Shown piece by piece: positions 19,704 to 27,281 of a stretch of DNA of 64,000 nucleotides; positions within the stretch are counted from its first letter, which is position 1, and every line of letters begins with the position of its first letter. The notes below the pieces were generated by a model. The model had not been told where the DNA came from. It did no database searches and saw nothing but the letters and a program-made list of their open reading frames with translations. The DNA is from Actinomadura rudentiformis (lineage in GTDB: Bacteria; Actinomycetota; Actinomycetes; Streptosporangiales; Streptosporangiaceae). The position numbers were made by a program, and so were the translations under genes. The stretch lies in the NCBI RefSeq assembly GCF_008923185.1, contig NZ_WBMT01000035.1, positions 45,540-109,539 on the forward strand, read 5' to 3'.

Positions 19704-20636
19704 TCATGGACGGCGCGTCCCCTCGCCCCGTGGGCCTTCGCCTCTGGCACCTTCGCCTCTGCCGCCTTCGCCCCGCGGGCGCGCGTGCCGCAGCTGCAGA
19801 GCCCCGGCGGCGGGCAGGCGCGCCTCGTCCGTCCGGCGGGTCCCGTACCGGACACCGAACCGGTCCTCCAGCGCCTGCAGGCGCCGGCCGGCCGCGGAGC
19901 GGCGCAGGGCACCCTCGATCCGGTCCCGGTCGCCCAGTGCGGTCACCTCGTACGGGCCGGTCAGCGGCCGGTAGTCCACCAGGATCGCCTCGCCGGCGGT
20001 CCGGATCGCCGTCGTCGGCGTCAGCCGCTGGCCGTTGATCCCGATCGCCCGGGCCCCGGCCGCCCAGAGGGCGTTGACCAGCACCTGGAGGTCCTGATCA
20101 TAGACCCGGCCGGCGTCCGCCCGGCGCCGCCCGCCGTCCTGCGGCTCGGCGTCGGCGAGGGTCACGACCAGCGCGGTGCCCTCGACCGGGACGGCCGCGG
20201 CGGCCGCGCCGGCGGCGGTGAGGTCCGCGCGGGCCCGCCGCCCGGCCTCGCTACGGGCGAGGGCGGCGACGCGCTGCCGTTCGGTGTCTGCCCGCAGCCG
20301 GTCGAGGCGCCGCTGGAGCTCGTCGGACTCGGCGGTCCGGGTGCGGATCTCGCCGATGAGCCGGGAGCGCTGCTGCTGGGCGACCGGTTCGCTGCGCCGG
20401 ACCTCGGCCACCGCGACCGCGATCAGCAGGCCCACCACGATCAGGACCAGAAGCACGCCGCCGTGGCGGAACCGGCCGCGCCGCGGTTCCCGCTCCCCCG
20501 CCGCCTCGCGCCGCGCCGCGGCCTCGGCGTATCCGGGGTCGAGGACCTTGCCGGCGAACAGGTCCGAGAGCAGGGACATGGAGGCGTCCGGGCGCCGCCA
20601 GCCCCTGGTGTTCCCGTCCTGCCGTCGCTCGTTCAC
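19704..20636 (-). CDS. DUF881 family protein (Rv1823-like) with repetitive Arg-Gly-Glu tail
   Basis: A 310-residue single-pass membrane protein: cytoplasmic leader (containing ASMSLLSDLFAGKVLDPGY, a conserved feature of this paralogue), one helix (GVLLVLIVVGLLIAVAVAEV), a coiled-coil region and an extracytoplasmic DUF881 domain (VLVNALWAAGARAIGINGQR, TAGEAILVDYRPLTGPYEV). The last 25 residues are a low-complexity run of RGEG units absent from the core domain. GTG 20636 is chosen to include the conserved leader; ATG 20579 is possible. It is first of the three-gene DUF881/small-basic operon. Confidence 0.85.
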   Translation of the reverse strand: MNERRQDGNTRGWRRPDASMSLLSDLFAGKVLDPGYAEAAARREAAGEREPRRGRFRHGGVLLVLIVVGLLIAVAVAEVRRSEPVAQQQRSRLIGEIRTRTAESDELQRRLDRLRADTERQRVAALARSEAGRRARADLTAAGAAAAAVPVEGTALVVTLADAEPQDGGRRRADAGRVYDQDLQVLVNALWAAGARAIGINGQRLTPTTAIRTAGEAILVDYRPLTGPYEVTALGDRDRIEGALRRSAAGRRLQALEDRFGVRYGTRRTDEARLPAAGALQLRHARPRGEGGRGEGARGEGPRGEGTRRP

Positions 20637-20674
20637 CGGCCAATCATGACAAGTGCCGCCAAATCCGACGCACG

Positions 20675-22165
20675 TCAGGGCGGTCCGGCGGGAACCGGGA
20701 CCGCGGGAAAGGTGACGCGGAACGCGGCCCCGCCGGTCGGCTCGGAACGCGCCGTGGCCGTGCCGCCGTGCGCCTCGGCCACGGCGGCGACGATCGAGAG
20801 CCCCAGCCCGGCCCCGCCGTGATCGCGTGTCCGTGCCTCGTCGGCCCGGTAGAAGCGCTCGAACACCTTGGCGCACTGCTCCGCGGCGAGACCCGGGCCG
20901 GTGTCGGCCACCTCGACGAAGGCCTGGTCCCCCGTGACGCCCGCGCGGACGGTGGCCGGTGCCCCCGCGGGGGTGTGCCGCCGGACGTTGACGAGGAGGT
21001 TCCCGAGCACCTGCCGCAGCCGTTCGGCGTCACCTAGGACGACCACGGGCCCGTCCGCCTCAAGCATGATCGGCCGGTCGGGCTCGACCGCCCCCGCGTC
21101 GGCGACCGCGTCGGCGGCGAGGACGGCGAGATCGACCGGTTCGCGTTCCAGCGGGCGGCCCTGGTCGAGGCGTGCCAGGAGCAACATCTCGTCGACCAGC
21201 AGGCCCATCCGCTCGGCCTCGGACTCGATCCGGCGCATGGCCTTGGCCAGGTCTCCGGGCCGGTCAGCGGCGCCGCGCCGGAACAGCTCGGCGTACCCGC
21301 GGACGGTCGCCACGGGAGTGCGCAGCTCGTGCGAGGCGTCGGCGATGAAGCGCCGCAGGCGGTCCTCGGAGGCCGCGCGCTCCCGGAACGCGGCCTCGAT
21401 CTGCGCCAGCATCCCGTTGAGCGCGGCCCCGAGCCGGCCGACCTCGGTCTTCGGGCCGGGCGCCTCGACCCGCCGGGAGAGGTCTCCGCCGCCGATGGCG
21501 CCCGCGGTCTCGGCGATCTCGTCCAGCGGCCTCAGCGCCCGCCGTATCGCGCGCCAGGCCAGGCACGCGACGCCGCCGAGGACGAGCAGGGTCACCGTGA
21601 AGAGCGTCCCGAGCGTGCGCCCGATCAGTTCGTCCTGCTCGGTGGTGCGCATCGCCATCACGAGCGTGCCCTTTCCTCCGGGCAGCCACGCGGCGCGGAT
21701 CCGCCAGTCGGGCACCCGGTCGCCGAACGGCCCCTCCCACCGGTCCTCGGCGCCGGTCACGCGCGCCTCGATCCGGGTGAACCGCTCGCCGTCGGGATTG
21801 CCCTCGTCCGCCTTCCCCGGGCGGACGCCCGCCGGGATCGGCGGCGTCTCGGCGAACGACACGGTCTGCAGGACCCTGCCGTCCGGCCCGCGGATCTGGA
21901 GGAACGACGGGAATCCGCCGTACCGGCTCCCGGCCTGCCACAGGCGCGGCAAGTCCTCGGTGGCGGGCGGCAGGGTGAGCCCCTCACCTCGCTCCGCGCG
22001 GGCCGCCACGAGGGCCGCCGCCTCCCGGCCGACCGAGGACATCAGCCGGTCGTTGGTCGAGGTCTTCCAGTCGAAGATCGCCGCGATGGTCGAGGCTCCC
22101 ACGGTGACGAGCCCCAGGGTCAGGAGCACCAGCACGATGAAGATGAGCCGGTGGCGGAGGGACAT
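20675..22165 (-). CDS. Two-component sensor histidine kinase (HAMP-HisKA-HATPase)
   Basis: A 496-residue membrane kinase. Helix 1 is at residues 8-30, an extracytoplasmic sensor domain of about 150 residues follows, then helix 2 (FTVTLLVLGGVACLAW), a HAMP linker (LRPLDEIAETAGAIGGGDLS), the HisKA dimerisation box with phospho-acceptor His (FIADASHELRTPVATVRGY) and an ATPase domain (NLLVNVRRHTPAG, DTGPGLAAEQ, GGAGLGLSIVAAVAEAHGG). The signal is unknown. Its ATG shares one base with the regulator's stop (TGATG), so the pair is co-translated. It probably controls the divergent MMPL gene. Confidence 0.93.
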   Translation of the reverse strand: MSLRHRLIFIVLVLLTLGLVTVGASTIAAIFDWKTSTNDRLMSSVGREAAALVAARAERGEGLTLPPATEDLPRLWQAGSRYGGFPSFLQIRGPDGRVLQTVSFAETPPIPAGVRPGKADEGNPDGERFTRIEARVTGAEDRWEGPFGDRVPDWRIRAAWLPGGKGTLVMAMRTTEQDELIGRTLGTLFTVTLLVLGGVACLAWRAIRRALRPLDEIAETAGAIGGGDLSRRVEAPGPKTEVGRLGAALNGMLAQIEAAFRERAASEDRLRRFIADASHELRTPVATVRGYAELFRRGAADRPGDLAKAMRRIESEAERMGLLVDEMLLLARLDQGRPLEREPVDLAVLAADAVADAGAVEPDRPIMLEADGPVVVLGDAERLRQVLGNLLVNVRRHTPAGAPATVRAGVTGDQAFVEVADTGPGLAAEQCAKVFERFYRADEARTRDHGGAGLGLSIVAAVAEAHGGTATARSEPTGGAAFRVTFPAVPVPAGPP

Positions 22166-22863
22166 CAGGCCTCCCTGGGCAAGCGGAGGATGTAGCCGAC
22201 GCGCGGCACCGTGTGGATCAGGCGGGGGTCGCGGTCGTCGACCTTGCGCCGCAGGTAGCTGACGTAGGTCTGGACGACGCCGTCGCTGCCGCCGAAGTCG
22301 TACTCCCAGACGTGGTCGAGGATCTGCCGCTTGGACAGGACCCGGCCGGAGTTCAGCACGAGGTAGCGCAGCAGCTTGAACTCGGTCGGGGTCAGCTCGA
22401 CCAGGTCACCGCCGCGCCGTACCTCGTAGGTGTCCTCGTCGATCTCCAGGTCGGCGAACACCAGCCGGGAGCGGTCACGGTCGCGCGGCCTGGCCCGGCG
22501 CAGGACGGCCCGGATGCGCGCGATCAGCTCCTCCAGGCTGAACGGCTTGGTCACGTAGTCGTCACCGCCGACCGTCAGTCCCTTGATCTTGTCCTCGGTG
22601 GCGTCACGGGCGGTCAGGAACACCACCGGCGCCTCGCAGCCGTCGCGCCGCAGCTTGGCGCAGGTCTCCAGGCCGGAGCCGTCCGGGAGCATCACGTCGA
22701 GCACGATGAGGTCCGGGGCGAACCGCGCCACCTGCGCCACGGTCTCCGCGCCCGATCCGGCCACGGCCGCCTCGAACCCCTCATAGCGGAGCGCGGTGGC
22801 GACCAGATCGGCCAGGTATGTCTCGTCGTCGACCACGAGGATGCGTGTGGGGGCATGTGTCAC
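22165..22863 (-). CDS. OmpR-family response regulator
   Basis: A 232-residue response regulator. The receiver domain has the acidic pocket VVDDE, the phospho-acceptor Asp in DLIVLDVMLPDGSG, FLTARD and the YVTKPF lysine. The C-terminal winged helix (residues about 130-228) reads LTPTEFKLLRYLVLNSGRVL, SKRQILDHVWEYDF and VVQTYVSYLRRKVDD. It overlaps the kinase gene by one base. The direct repeats just upstream (22919-23005) are likely binding sites for it. Confidence 0.94.
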   Translation of the reverse strand: MTHAPTRILVVDDETYLADLVATALRYEGFEAAVAGSGAETVAQVARFAPDLIVLDVMLPDGSGLETCAKLRRDGCEAPVVFLTARDATEDKIKGLTVGGDDYVTKPFSLEELIARIRAVLRRARPRDRDRSRLVFADLEIDEDTYEVRRGGDLVELTPTEFKLLRYLVLNSGRVLSKRQILDHVWEYDFGGSDGVVQTYVSYLRRKVDDRDPRLIHTVPRVGYILRLPREA

Positions 22864-22902
22864 GCGCTCAGTCTCGCCTCAGGACCGCTTCGAGCGCAGT
22901 GT

Positions 22903-23005
22903 GAGATCCCTTAGAGATCGCTGTGAAGGCCGATTCACAGCGCCGATTCACAGCGCCGATTCACAGCGCCGATTCACAGCGCCGATTCACAGAGATCCCT
23001 AAGAG
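22903..23005. repeat. Five-copy 13-bp tandem repeat with flanking repeats between the response regulator and MMPL genes
   Basis: Five copies of CGATTCACAGCGC begin at 22931, 22944, 22957, 22970 and 22983, the last diverging after CGATTCACAG. A reversed half-copy CGCTGTGAA (22919-22927) forms a perfect inverted repeat with the first TTCACAGCG. The whole block is bracketed by two 14-bp direct copies of GAGATCCCT(T/A)AGAG, at 22903-22916 and 22992-23005. It lies in the divergent promoter region and is best read as an operator array. A GTG at 22923 would make it coding, but there is no ribosome site. Confidence 0.85.
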
Positions 23006-23048
23006 CGTCCACACAGCCACCGAAGACCGGGCCGCTGCACTGAGCCGC

Positions 23049-25286
23049 ATGGAGAGATTCTCTGGCTACGTGCTCCGGCACAAACTTCTCGTCACGCTGC
23101 TGTGGCTGGCCGTCACCTGCGCGGGTGCCTTCGCCGTCACGCAGGTCACCGACCGGCTGAAAGAGGACTTCGCACCGCCGGGATCGGCCGCGCGCGACGC
23201 CAACGCCGCGATCGCGCGGGTGTACGGCTCGGGCGGCGCGGACAAGCCGCTGATCCCCGTGGTCACCCTGCCCGCCGGGCAGAACGTGGACTCGCCCCAG
23301 GCCAAGGCGGCGCTGGGCAAGGCCTTCGACGCCGCCCGCAGCCGGTTGAACGCGCGCGTCGTCTCGTACGCCGACGCCGGGGACCGTCGCCTCGTCGCCA
23401 CGGACGGCAGGACCACGTTCGGCCTGGTCTTCCCGATCCAGCAGACGCAAGGCGGTGAGAGCGGGGAAGGCGGCGGCAGGGACGGCGAGGGCCCGGACCT
23501 GAGCGGTCCGCTCGGCCAGGTGCTGCGGTCGGAGCTTCCGCCAGGCTCCACGGTCGCGGTGACCGGCATGGCGGGACTGGAGGAGGCTGCCGGGAGCGAG
23601 GGGCCGAGCGTGCTCGTCGAGACCGTCATCGGCGGCGTCGGCGCGCTGGTCGTGCTCGCCTTCGTCTTCGGCTCGTTCCTCGCCCTGGTGCCCCTCGCCA
23701 TCGCCGTCGTGTCGATCCTGACCTCGTTCCTGGCGGTGTACGGGATCACCGGCGTGACGGACGTCAACTTCATGGTGCAGTTCGTCGTCGCGCTCATCGG
23801 GCTGGGCGTGGCGGTCGACTACTCGCTGCTGCTGGTCACCCGGTGGCGGGAGGAACGCGCCCGGGGGCACGAGGGCGACGCGGCGGTGCGCCGGGCCATG
23901 GCCACGGCGGGGCACGCGGTCCTCTTCAGCGCCGCCGCGGTGGCCATCGGGCTGATCGCGATGCTGGTCATGCCGGTGGAGTTCCTGCGCAGCGTCGCGT
24001 ACGGAGGAATGATCATCCCGACGGTGAGCGCGCTGGCCACGCTCACGCTGCTGCCGGTCGTCCTGGCCACCATCGGGCCCTGGCTGGACCGGCCCAGGCT
24101 CCGCAAGGAGGCGGGGGCGAGCCGGGCCTGGACGGCCTGGACCCGCATGGTGGTCCGCTTCAGGTGGGTGGCGGTCCTGGTCTCCACGGCGATCCTCGCC
24201 GCCCTGGCGTACGTCGCACTCGGGATGAACCTCGGCGAGCCGCACAGCGGCGCCATGGCCAAGTCCGGCCACGCCTACGAGGGACTGACCGCGCTCCGCC
24301 ACGGGGGCGTGCCGTCCGGAGTCCTCACACCCGTCGACGTGCTCCTGCCTGCCGGCGCCGATCCGGCGCGCGTCGCCGCCGAACTGCGCGGCCTGCCTGG
24401 AGTGCATTCCGTGGTCGCGCCCGAAGGGGACGGCTGGCGGCGTGACGGCTCCGCGCTCGTCACCGTCCTGCCCTCCGGAGAGGGCGGCACCGCCGCCGGC
24501 AAGGACACCGTGAAGGCGATCCGCGCCGCCGCGCCGCCGGGCGCCCAGGTGGGCGGCGAGACCGCGGCCGATCTCGACTTCACCGACAAGGTGTACGGCG
24601 CGTTCCCGCTCCTGCTGGCGGTCATCGGCCTGCTCACGTTCGTGCTGCTGGCCCGGGCGTTCCGGTCGCTCCTGCTGCCGCTGAAGGCCGTGCTGCTCAA
24701 TCTGCTGTCGCTGGCGGCGGTCCTCGGCTCGACGGTCCTGGTATGGCAGCAGGGCCACGGCAGCGATCAGATCTGGGGAATCTCGGCGACGGGGTCGATC
24801 GCGGTCTTCATCCCGGCGATGGTGTTCGCCTTCCTCTACGGGCTGTCGATGGACTACGAGGTCTTCATCCTCGCCCGGATGCGGGAGGAGTACGACCGCA
24901 CCGGCTCCACGGAGACGGCCGTCGTCGAGGGCATCGGACGGACCGGGCGGCTGGTGACCAGCGCGGCGCTCATCCTGTTCCTGGCGTTCGCCTCGCTGGC
25001 CGCGGCGCCCATCGTCGAGGTGAAGATCTTCGCGACCGGGCTGGGGCTCGGCATCCTGCTCGACGCGACCATCGTCCGCGCGCTCCTGGTCCCGGCGATG
25101 GTCGCGCTGTTCGGCAAGTGGAACTGGTGGCTGCCGCCGTGGGCGGCCCGGATCCTGCGGGTGGCACCGTCAGGGGGCCGCCACGACCGCCTTGGACTTG
25201 TCGAGCCCGAGGTGGACGGCGAGGCCGGCGAGCACGGTGCCCATCGCGTACCGCTGGACGCGCTGCCAGAGCGGCCGTCGCGCTAG
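23049..25286 (+). CDS. MMPL/RND family membrane transporter
   Basis: A 745-residue transporter with the duplicated RND layout: helix 1 (LLVTLLWLAVTCAGAFAV), a large extracytoplasmic loop, five helices, then a second copy of the same plan. Each half has the Asp-Tyr proton-relay motif: VAVDYSLLLVTRWREE and LSMDYEVFILARMREEYDR. MMPL proteins export lipids, siderophores or drugs; substrate unknown. Start ATG 23049 (MERFSGYVLRHK) is preferred over the upstream GTG that would read through the repeat array. Its 3' end overlaps the convergent lysE gene by 117 bp. It lies divergent to the two-component system that probably controls it. Confidence 0.9.
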   Translation: MERFSGYVLRHKLLVTLLWLAVTCAGAFAVTQVTDRLKEDFAPPGSAARDANAAIARVYGSGGADKPLIPVVTLPAGQNVDSPQAKAALGKAFDAARSRLNARVVSYADAGDRRLVATDGRTTFGLVFPIQQTQGGESGEGGGRDGEGPDLSGPLGQVLRSELPPGSTVAVTGMAGLEEAAGSEGPSVLVETVIGGVGALVVLAFVFGSFLALVPLAIAVVSILTSFLAVYGITGVTDVNFMVQFVVALIGLGVAVDYSLLLVTRWREERARGHEGDAAVRRAMATAGHAVLFSAAAVAIGLIAMLVMPVEFLRSVAYGGMIIPTVSALATLTLLPVVLATIGPWLDRPRLRKEAGASRAWTAWTRMVVRFRWVAVLVSTAILAALAYVALGMNLGEPHSGAMAKSGHAYEGLTALRHGGVPSGVLTPVDVLLPAGADPARVAAELRGLPGVHSVVAPEGDGWRRDGSALVTVLPSGEGGTAAGKDTVKAIRAAAPPGAQVGGETAADLDFTDKVYGAFPLLLAVIGLLTFVLLARAFRSLLLPLKAVLLNLLSLAAVLGSTVLVWQQGHGSDQIWGISATGSIAVFIPAMVFAFLYGLSMDYEVFILARMREEYDRTGSTETAVVEGIGRTGRLVTSAALILFLAFASLAAAPIVEVKIFATGLGLGILLDATIVRALLVPAMVALFGKWNWWLPPWAARILRVAPSGGRHDRLGLVEPEVDGEAGEHGAHRVPLDALPERPSR

Positions 25287-25820
25287 GAACAGCGCGACGG
25301 CCCCCGCGCTCAGCACCCAGAGGGCGTTGACCGTCAGCGCCACAAAGACCTGGGTCAGGCCGAGCACGAGGCTTTGCAGCGCGACGTTGCCCCGTTCCGG
25401 GTCGACGAACTGGGGCAGCAGCGACACGTACAGGATCGCGATCTTCGGGTTGAGGAGGTTGGTCACCAGGCCCATGGTGAAGAGCCGGCGCGGCGGGTCC
25501 ACCGGTAGCTCCTTGGGGGCGAACGGGGAGCCGCCGCCCGGCCTCACCGCCTGCCAGGCCATCCACAGCAGGTACCCCGCGCCGGCGACCTTGATCGCCG
25601 TATAGAGCGCCGGGACGAGCGTGAAGACCGTGGTGAGCCCGGCGGTGGCCGCGAGCACGTACACCACGAACCCGGCCGCCACCCCGCCCAGCGAGATCAT
25701 CCCGGCCCGCCGACCCTGTGTGATCGTCCGCGACACCAGATAGATCATGTTGGGACCGGGCGACAACACCATGCCGAGCGCGACCACTGCGATCCCCGCC
25801 ATTGCACCGAACGAAACCAT
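25170..25820 (-). CDS. LysE family translocator (amino-acid exporter)
   Basis: A 216-residue protein with six hydrophobic segments and the LysE/RhtB signature near the N-terminus (LGMVLSPGPNMIYLVSRTI, QGRRAGMISLGGVAAG). Members export amino acids such as lysine, threonine or homoserine. ATG 25820 is 1 codon inside a possible GTG 25823; GAGG lies just upstream. Divergently paired with a MocR regulator that shares the promoter region, so the exporter is probably controlled by it. Convergent overlap of 117 bp with the MMPL gene. Confidence 0.87.
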   Translation of the reverse strand: MVSFGAMAGIAVVALGMVLSPGPNMIYLVSRTITQGRRAGMISLGGVAAGFVVYVLAATAGLTTVFTLVPALYTAIKVAGAGYLLWMAWQAVRPGGGSPFAPKELPVDPPRRLFTMGLVTNLLNPKIAILYVSLLPQFVDPERGNVALQSLVLGLTQVFVALTVNALWVLSAGAVALFLARRPLWQRVQRYAMGTVLAGLAVHLGLDKSKAVVAAP

Positions 25821-25838
25821 CACACCTCATCTCGGGAT

Positions 25839-25902
25839 ATTGCTCCGACCCTAGACCTCGGAGCCTAGGCGGTGCAATACTGAAAATTGCTCTCGGTGCA
25901 AT
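25839..25902. promoter_or_regulatory. Candidate MocR operator with repeated GGTGCAAT half-sites
   Basis: Between lysE and the MocR gene, GGTGCAAT occurs at 25871-25878 and again at 25895-25902 (24 bp apart). The complement-type half-site ATTGCTC occurs at 25839 and 25886. MocR/GabR-type regulators bind direct repeats in such divergent promoters. Confidence 0.5.
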
Positions 25903-25917
25903 GAAGGGAATGACCAC

Positions 25918-27264
25918 GTGGACGACTACCGGCTCGTCGCGGACGCGGTGGCGGCCGAGATCGCCGCCGGACGGCTCCGCCCGGGTGACCGGCTCGCCCC
26001 GCAACGCGAGTTCGCACGCGCACACGGCATCGCCAACTCGACCGCCGCGCGGGTCTACAAGGAGCTCGTCCGGCGCGGCCTGGTGGTCGGCGAGGTCGGC
26101 CGCGGCACCTTCGTCCGGTCCGCGGACCGGGCCACCGCGCCCGAGCCCGCGCTCGCCGAGCCCGCACAGGCGCGCGTCGACCTGGAGCTGAACCTGCCGA
26201 TCGTCCCGGAGCAGGCCGAGTTGCTCGCCGCCGGGCTCCGCCGGTTCCAGCGCCCCGACGTGCTCGCGGCGGCGCTGCGCCCGACCGGGGCCACCGGTAC
26301 ACGGAGCGCCCGGGAGGCCGCCGCCGGGCTGCTCGCCCACGATGGCTGGCGCCCGGACCCCGCGGCGCTGCGGTTCACCGGCAGCGGGCGCCAGGCGATC
26401 GCCGCGGCGCTGTCGGCCCTGGTGCCCGCCGGTGAACGGCTGGCCGTCGAGGCGCGCACCTATCCGGTCGTCAAGAGCCTGGCGGCGCGGCTCGGCATCG
26501 CCCTGGTGCCCGTCGACGTGGACGAGCACGGGCTGGACCCGGACGCCCTGGCGGCGGCCCACCGCGCAACCCCCGTCCGCGCCGTCTACGTCCAGCCGAC
26601 CTTGCACAACCCCTCCAGCGCGACGATGCCCGCGAGCCGTCGCGCCGCGCTGGCCGGCGTGCTCCAGCGGCACCACATGCGCGCGATCGAGGACAGGATC
26701 TGGGCGTTCCTGCCGGACGAGGCGCCGCCGCCGCTCGCGGCGTTCGCCCCTGCCCACACGATCCTGATCGACAGCCTCTCCAAGCGGCTCACCCCGGGGC
26801 TGACCGCCGGTTTCGCCGTCGTGCCGCCGGACATCGCCGACGCCTTCACCTTGGCGGTGCGATCGGGCGCGTGGCTGCCCGCCGGATTCGCGCTCGACGC
26901 GGTGACCGGCTGGATCAACGACGGCACGGTCGCCGAGATCAGTGCCCGCAAACGCGCGGACGTGGTGACCCGCCAGGCCATCCTGACCGAGACCCTCGCG
27001 GGCTTCCGGCTCCGTACGGACCCGCGGTCGTACTTCTGCTGGTGGGATCTGCCCACGCCGTGGCGCGCCGAGACGTTCGTCGCCGCCGCGGCGCGCCGGG
27101 GCATCGCCGTCACGCCCGCGGCCGCGTTCACCGTCGGCAACGGCGGCTCGCCCAACGCGGTGCGCTTCGGCCTGGCCTCTCCCTCGCCCGGGACGCTGGC
27201 GCACGCGCTCGGGGTGCTGGGCTCGATCGCCCGCGGCACACCTGACGACGCCGCGGTCGACTAG
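25918..27264 (+). CDS. MocR family PLP-dependent transcriptional regulator
   Basis: A 448-residue fusion of a GntR winged helix (residues about 5-70: RPGDRLAPQREFARAHGIAN, STAARVYKELVRRGLV) and a type I aminotransferase-like domain. The PLP lysine is in IDSLSKRLTPGLTAGF, with the Asn/Tyr region YVQPTLHNPSS. MocR regulators sense amino acids or PLP aldimines. Start GTG 25918. Divergent from lysE, suggesting it controls export of an amino acid it binds. Confidence 0.93.
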   Translation: MDDYRLVADAVAAEIAAGRLRPGDRLAPQREFARAHGIANSTAARVYKELVRRGLVVGEVGRGTFVRSADRATAPEPALAEPAQARVDLELNLPIVPEQAELLAAGLRRFQRPDVLAAALRPTGATGTRSAREAAAGLLAHDGWRPDPAALRFTGSGRQAIAAALSALVPAGERLAVEARTYPVVKSLAARLGIALVPVDVDEHGLDPDALAAAHRATPVRAVYVQPTLHNPSSATMPASRRAALAGVLQRHHMRAIEDRIWAFLPDEAPPPLAAFAPAHTILIDSLSKRLTPGLTAGFAVVPPDIADAFTLAVRSGAWLPAGFALDAVTGWINDGTVAEISARKRADVVTRQAILTETLAGFRLRTDPRSYFCWWDLPTPWRAETFVAAAARRGIAVTPAAAFTVGNGGSPNAVRFGLASPSPGTLAHALGVLGSIARGTPDDAAVD

Positions 27265-27281
27265 GGACCGCCGGCCAGGGA

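Noticed and set aside
22923..23048. N-terminal extension of the MMPL protein encoded through the 13-bp repeats
   Set aside because: Begins at a GTG without ribosome site; the encoded peptide merely repeats ADSQRRFTAPIHS and homologues begin with the first helix at 23049.
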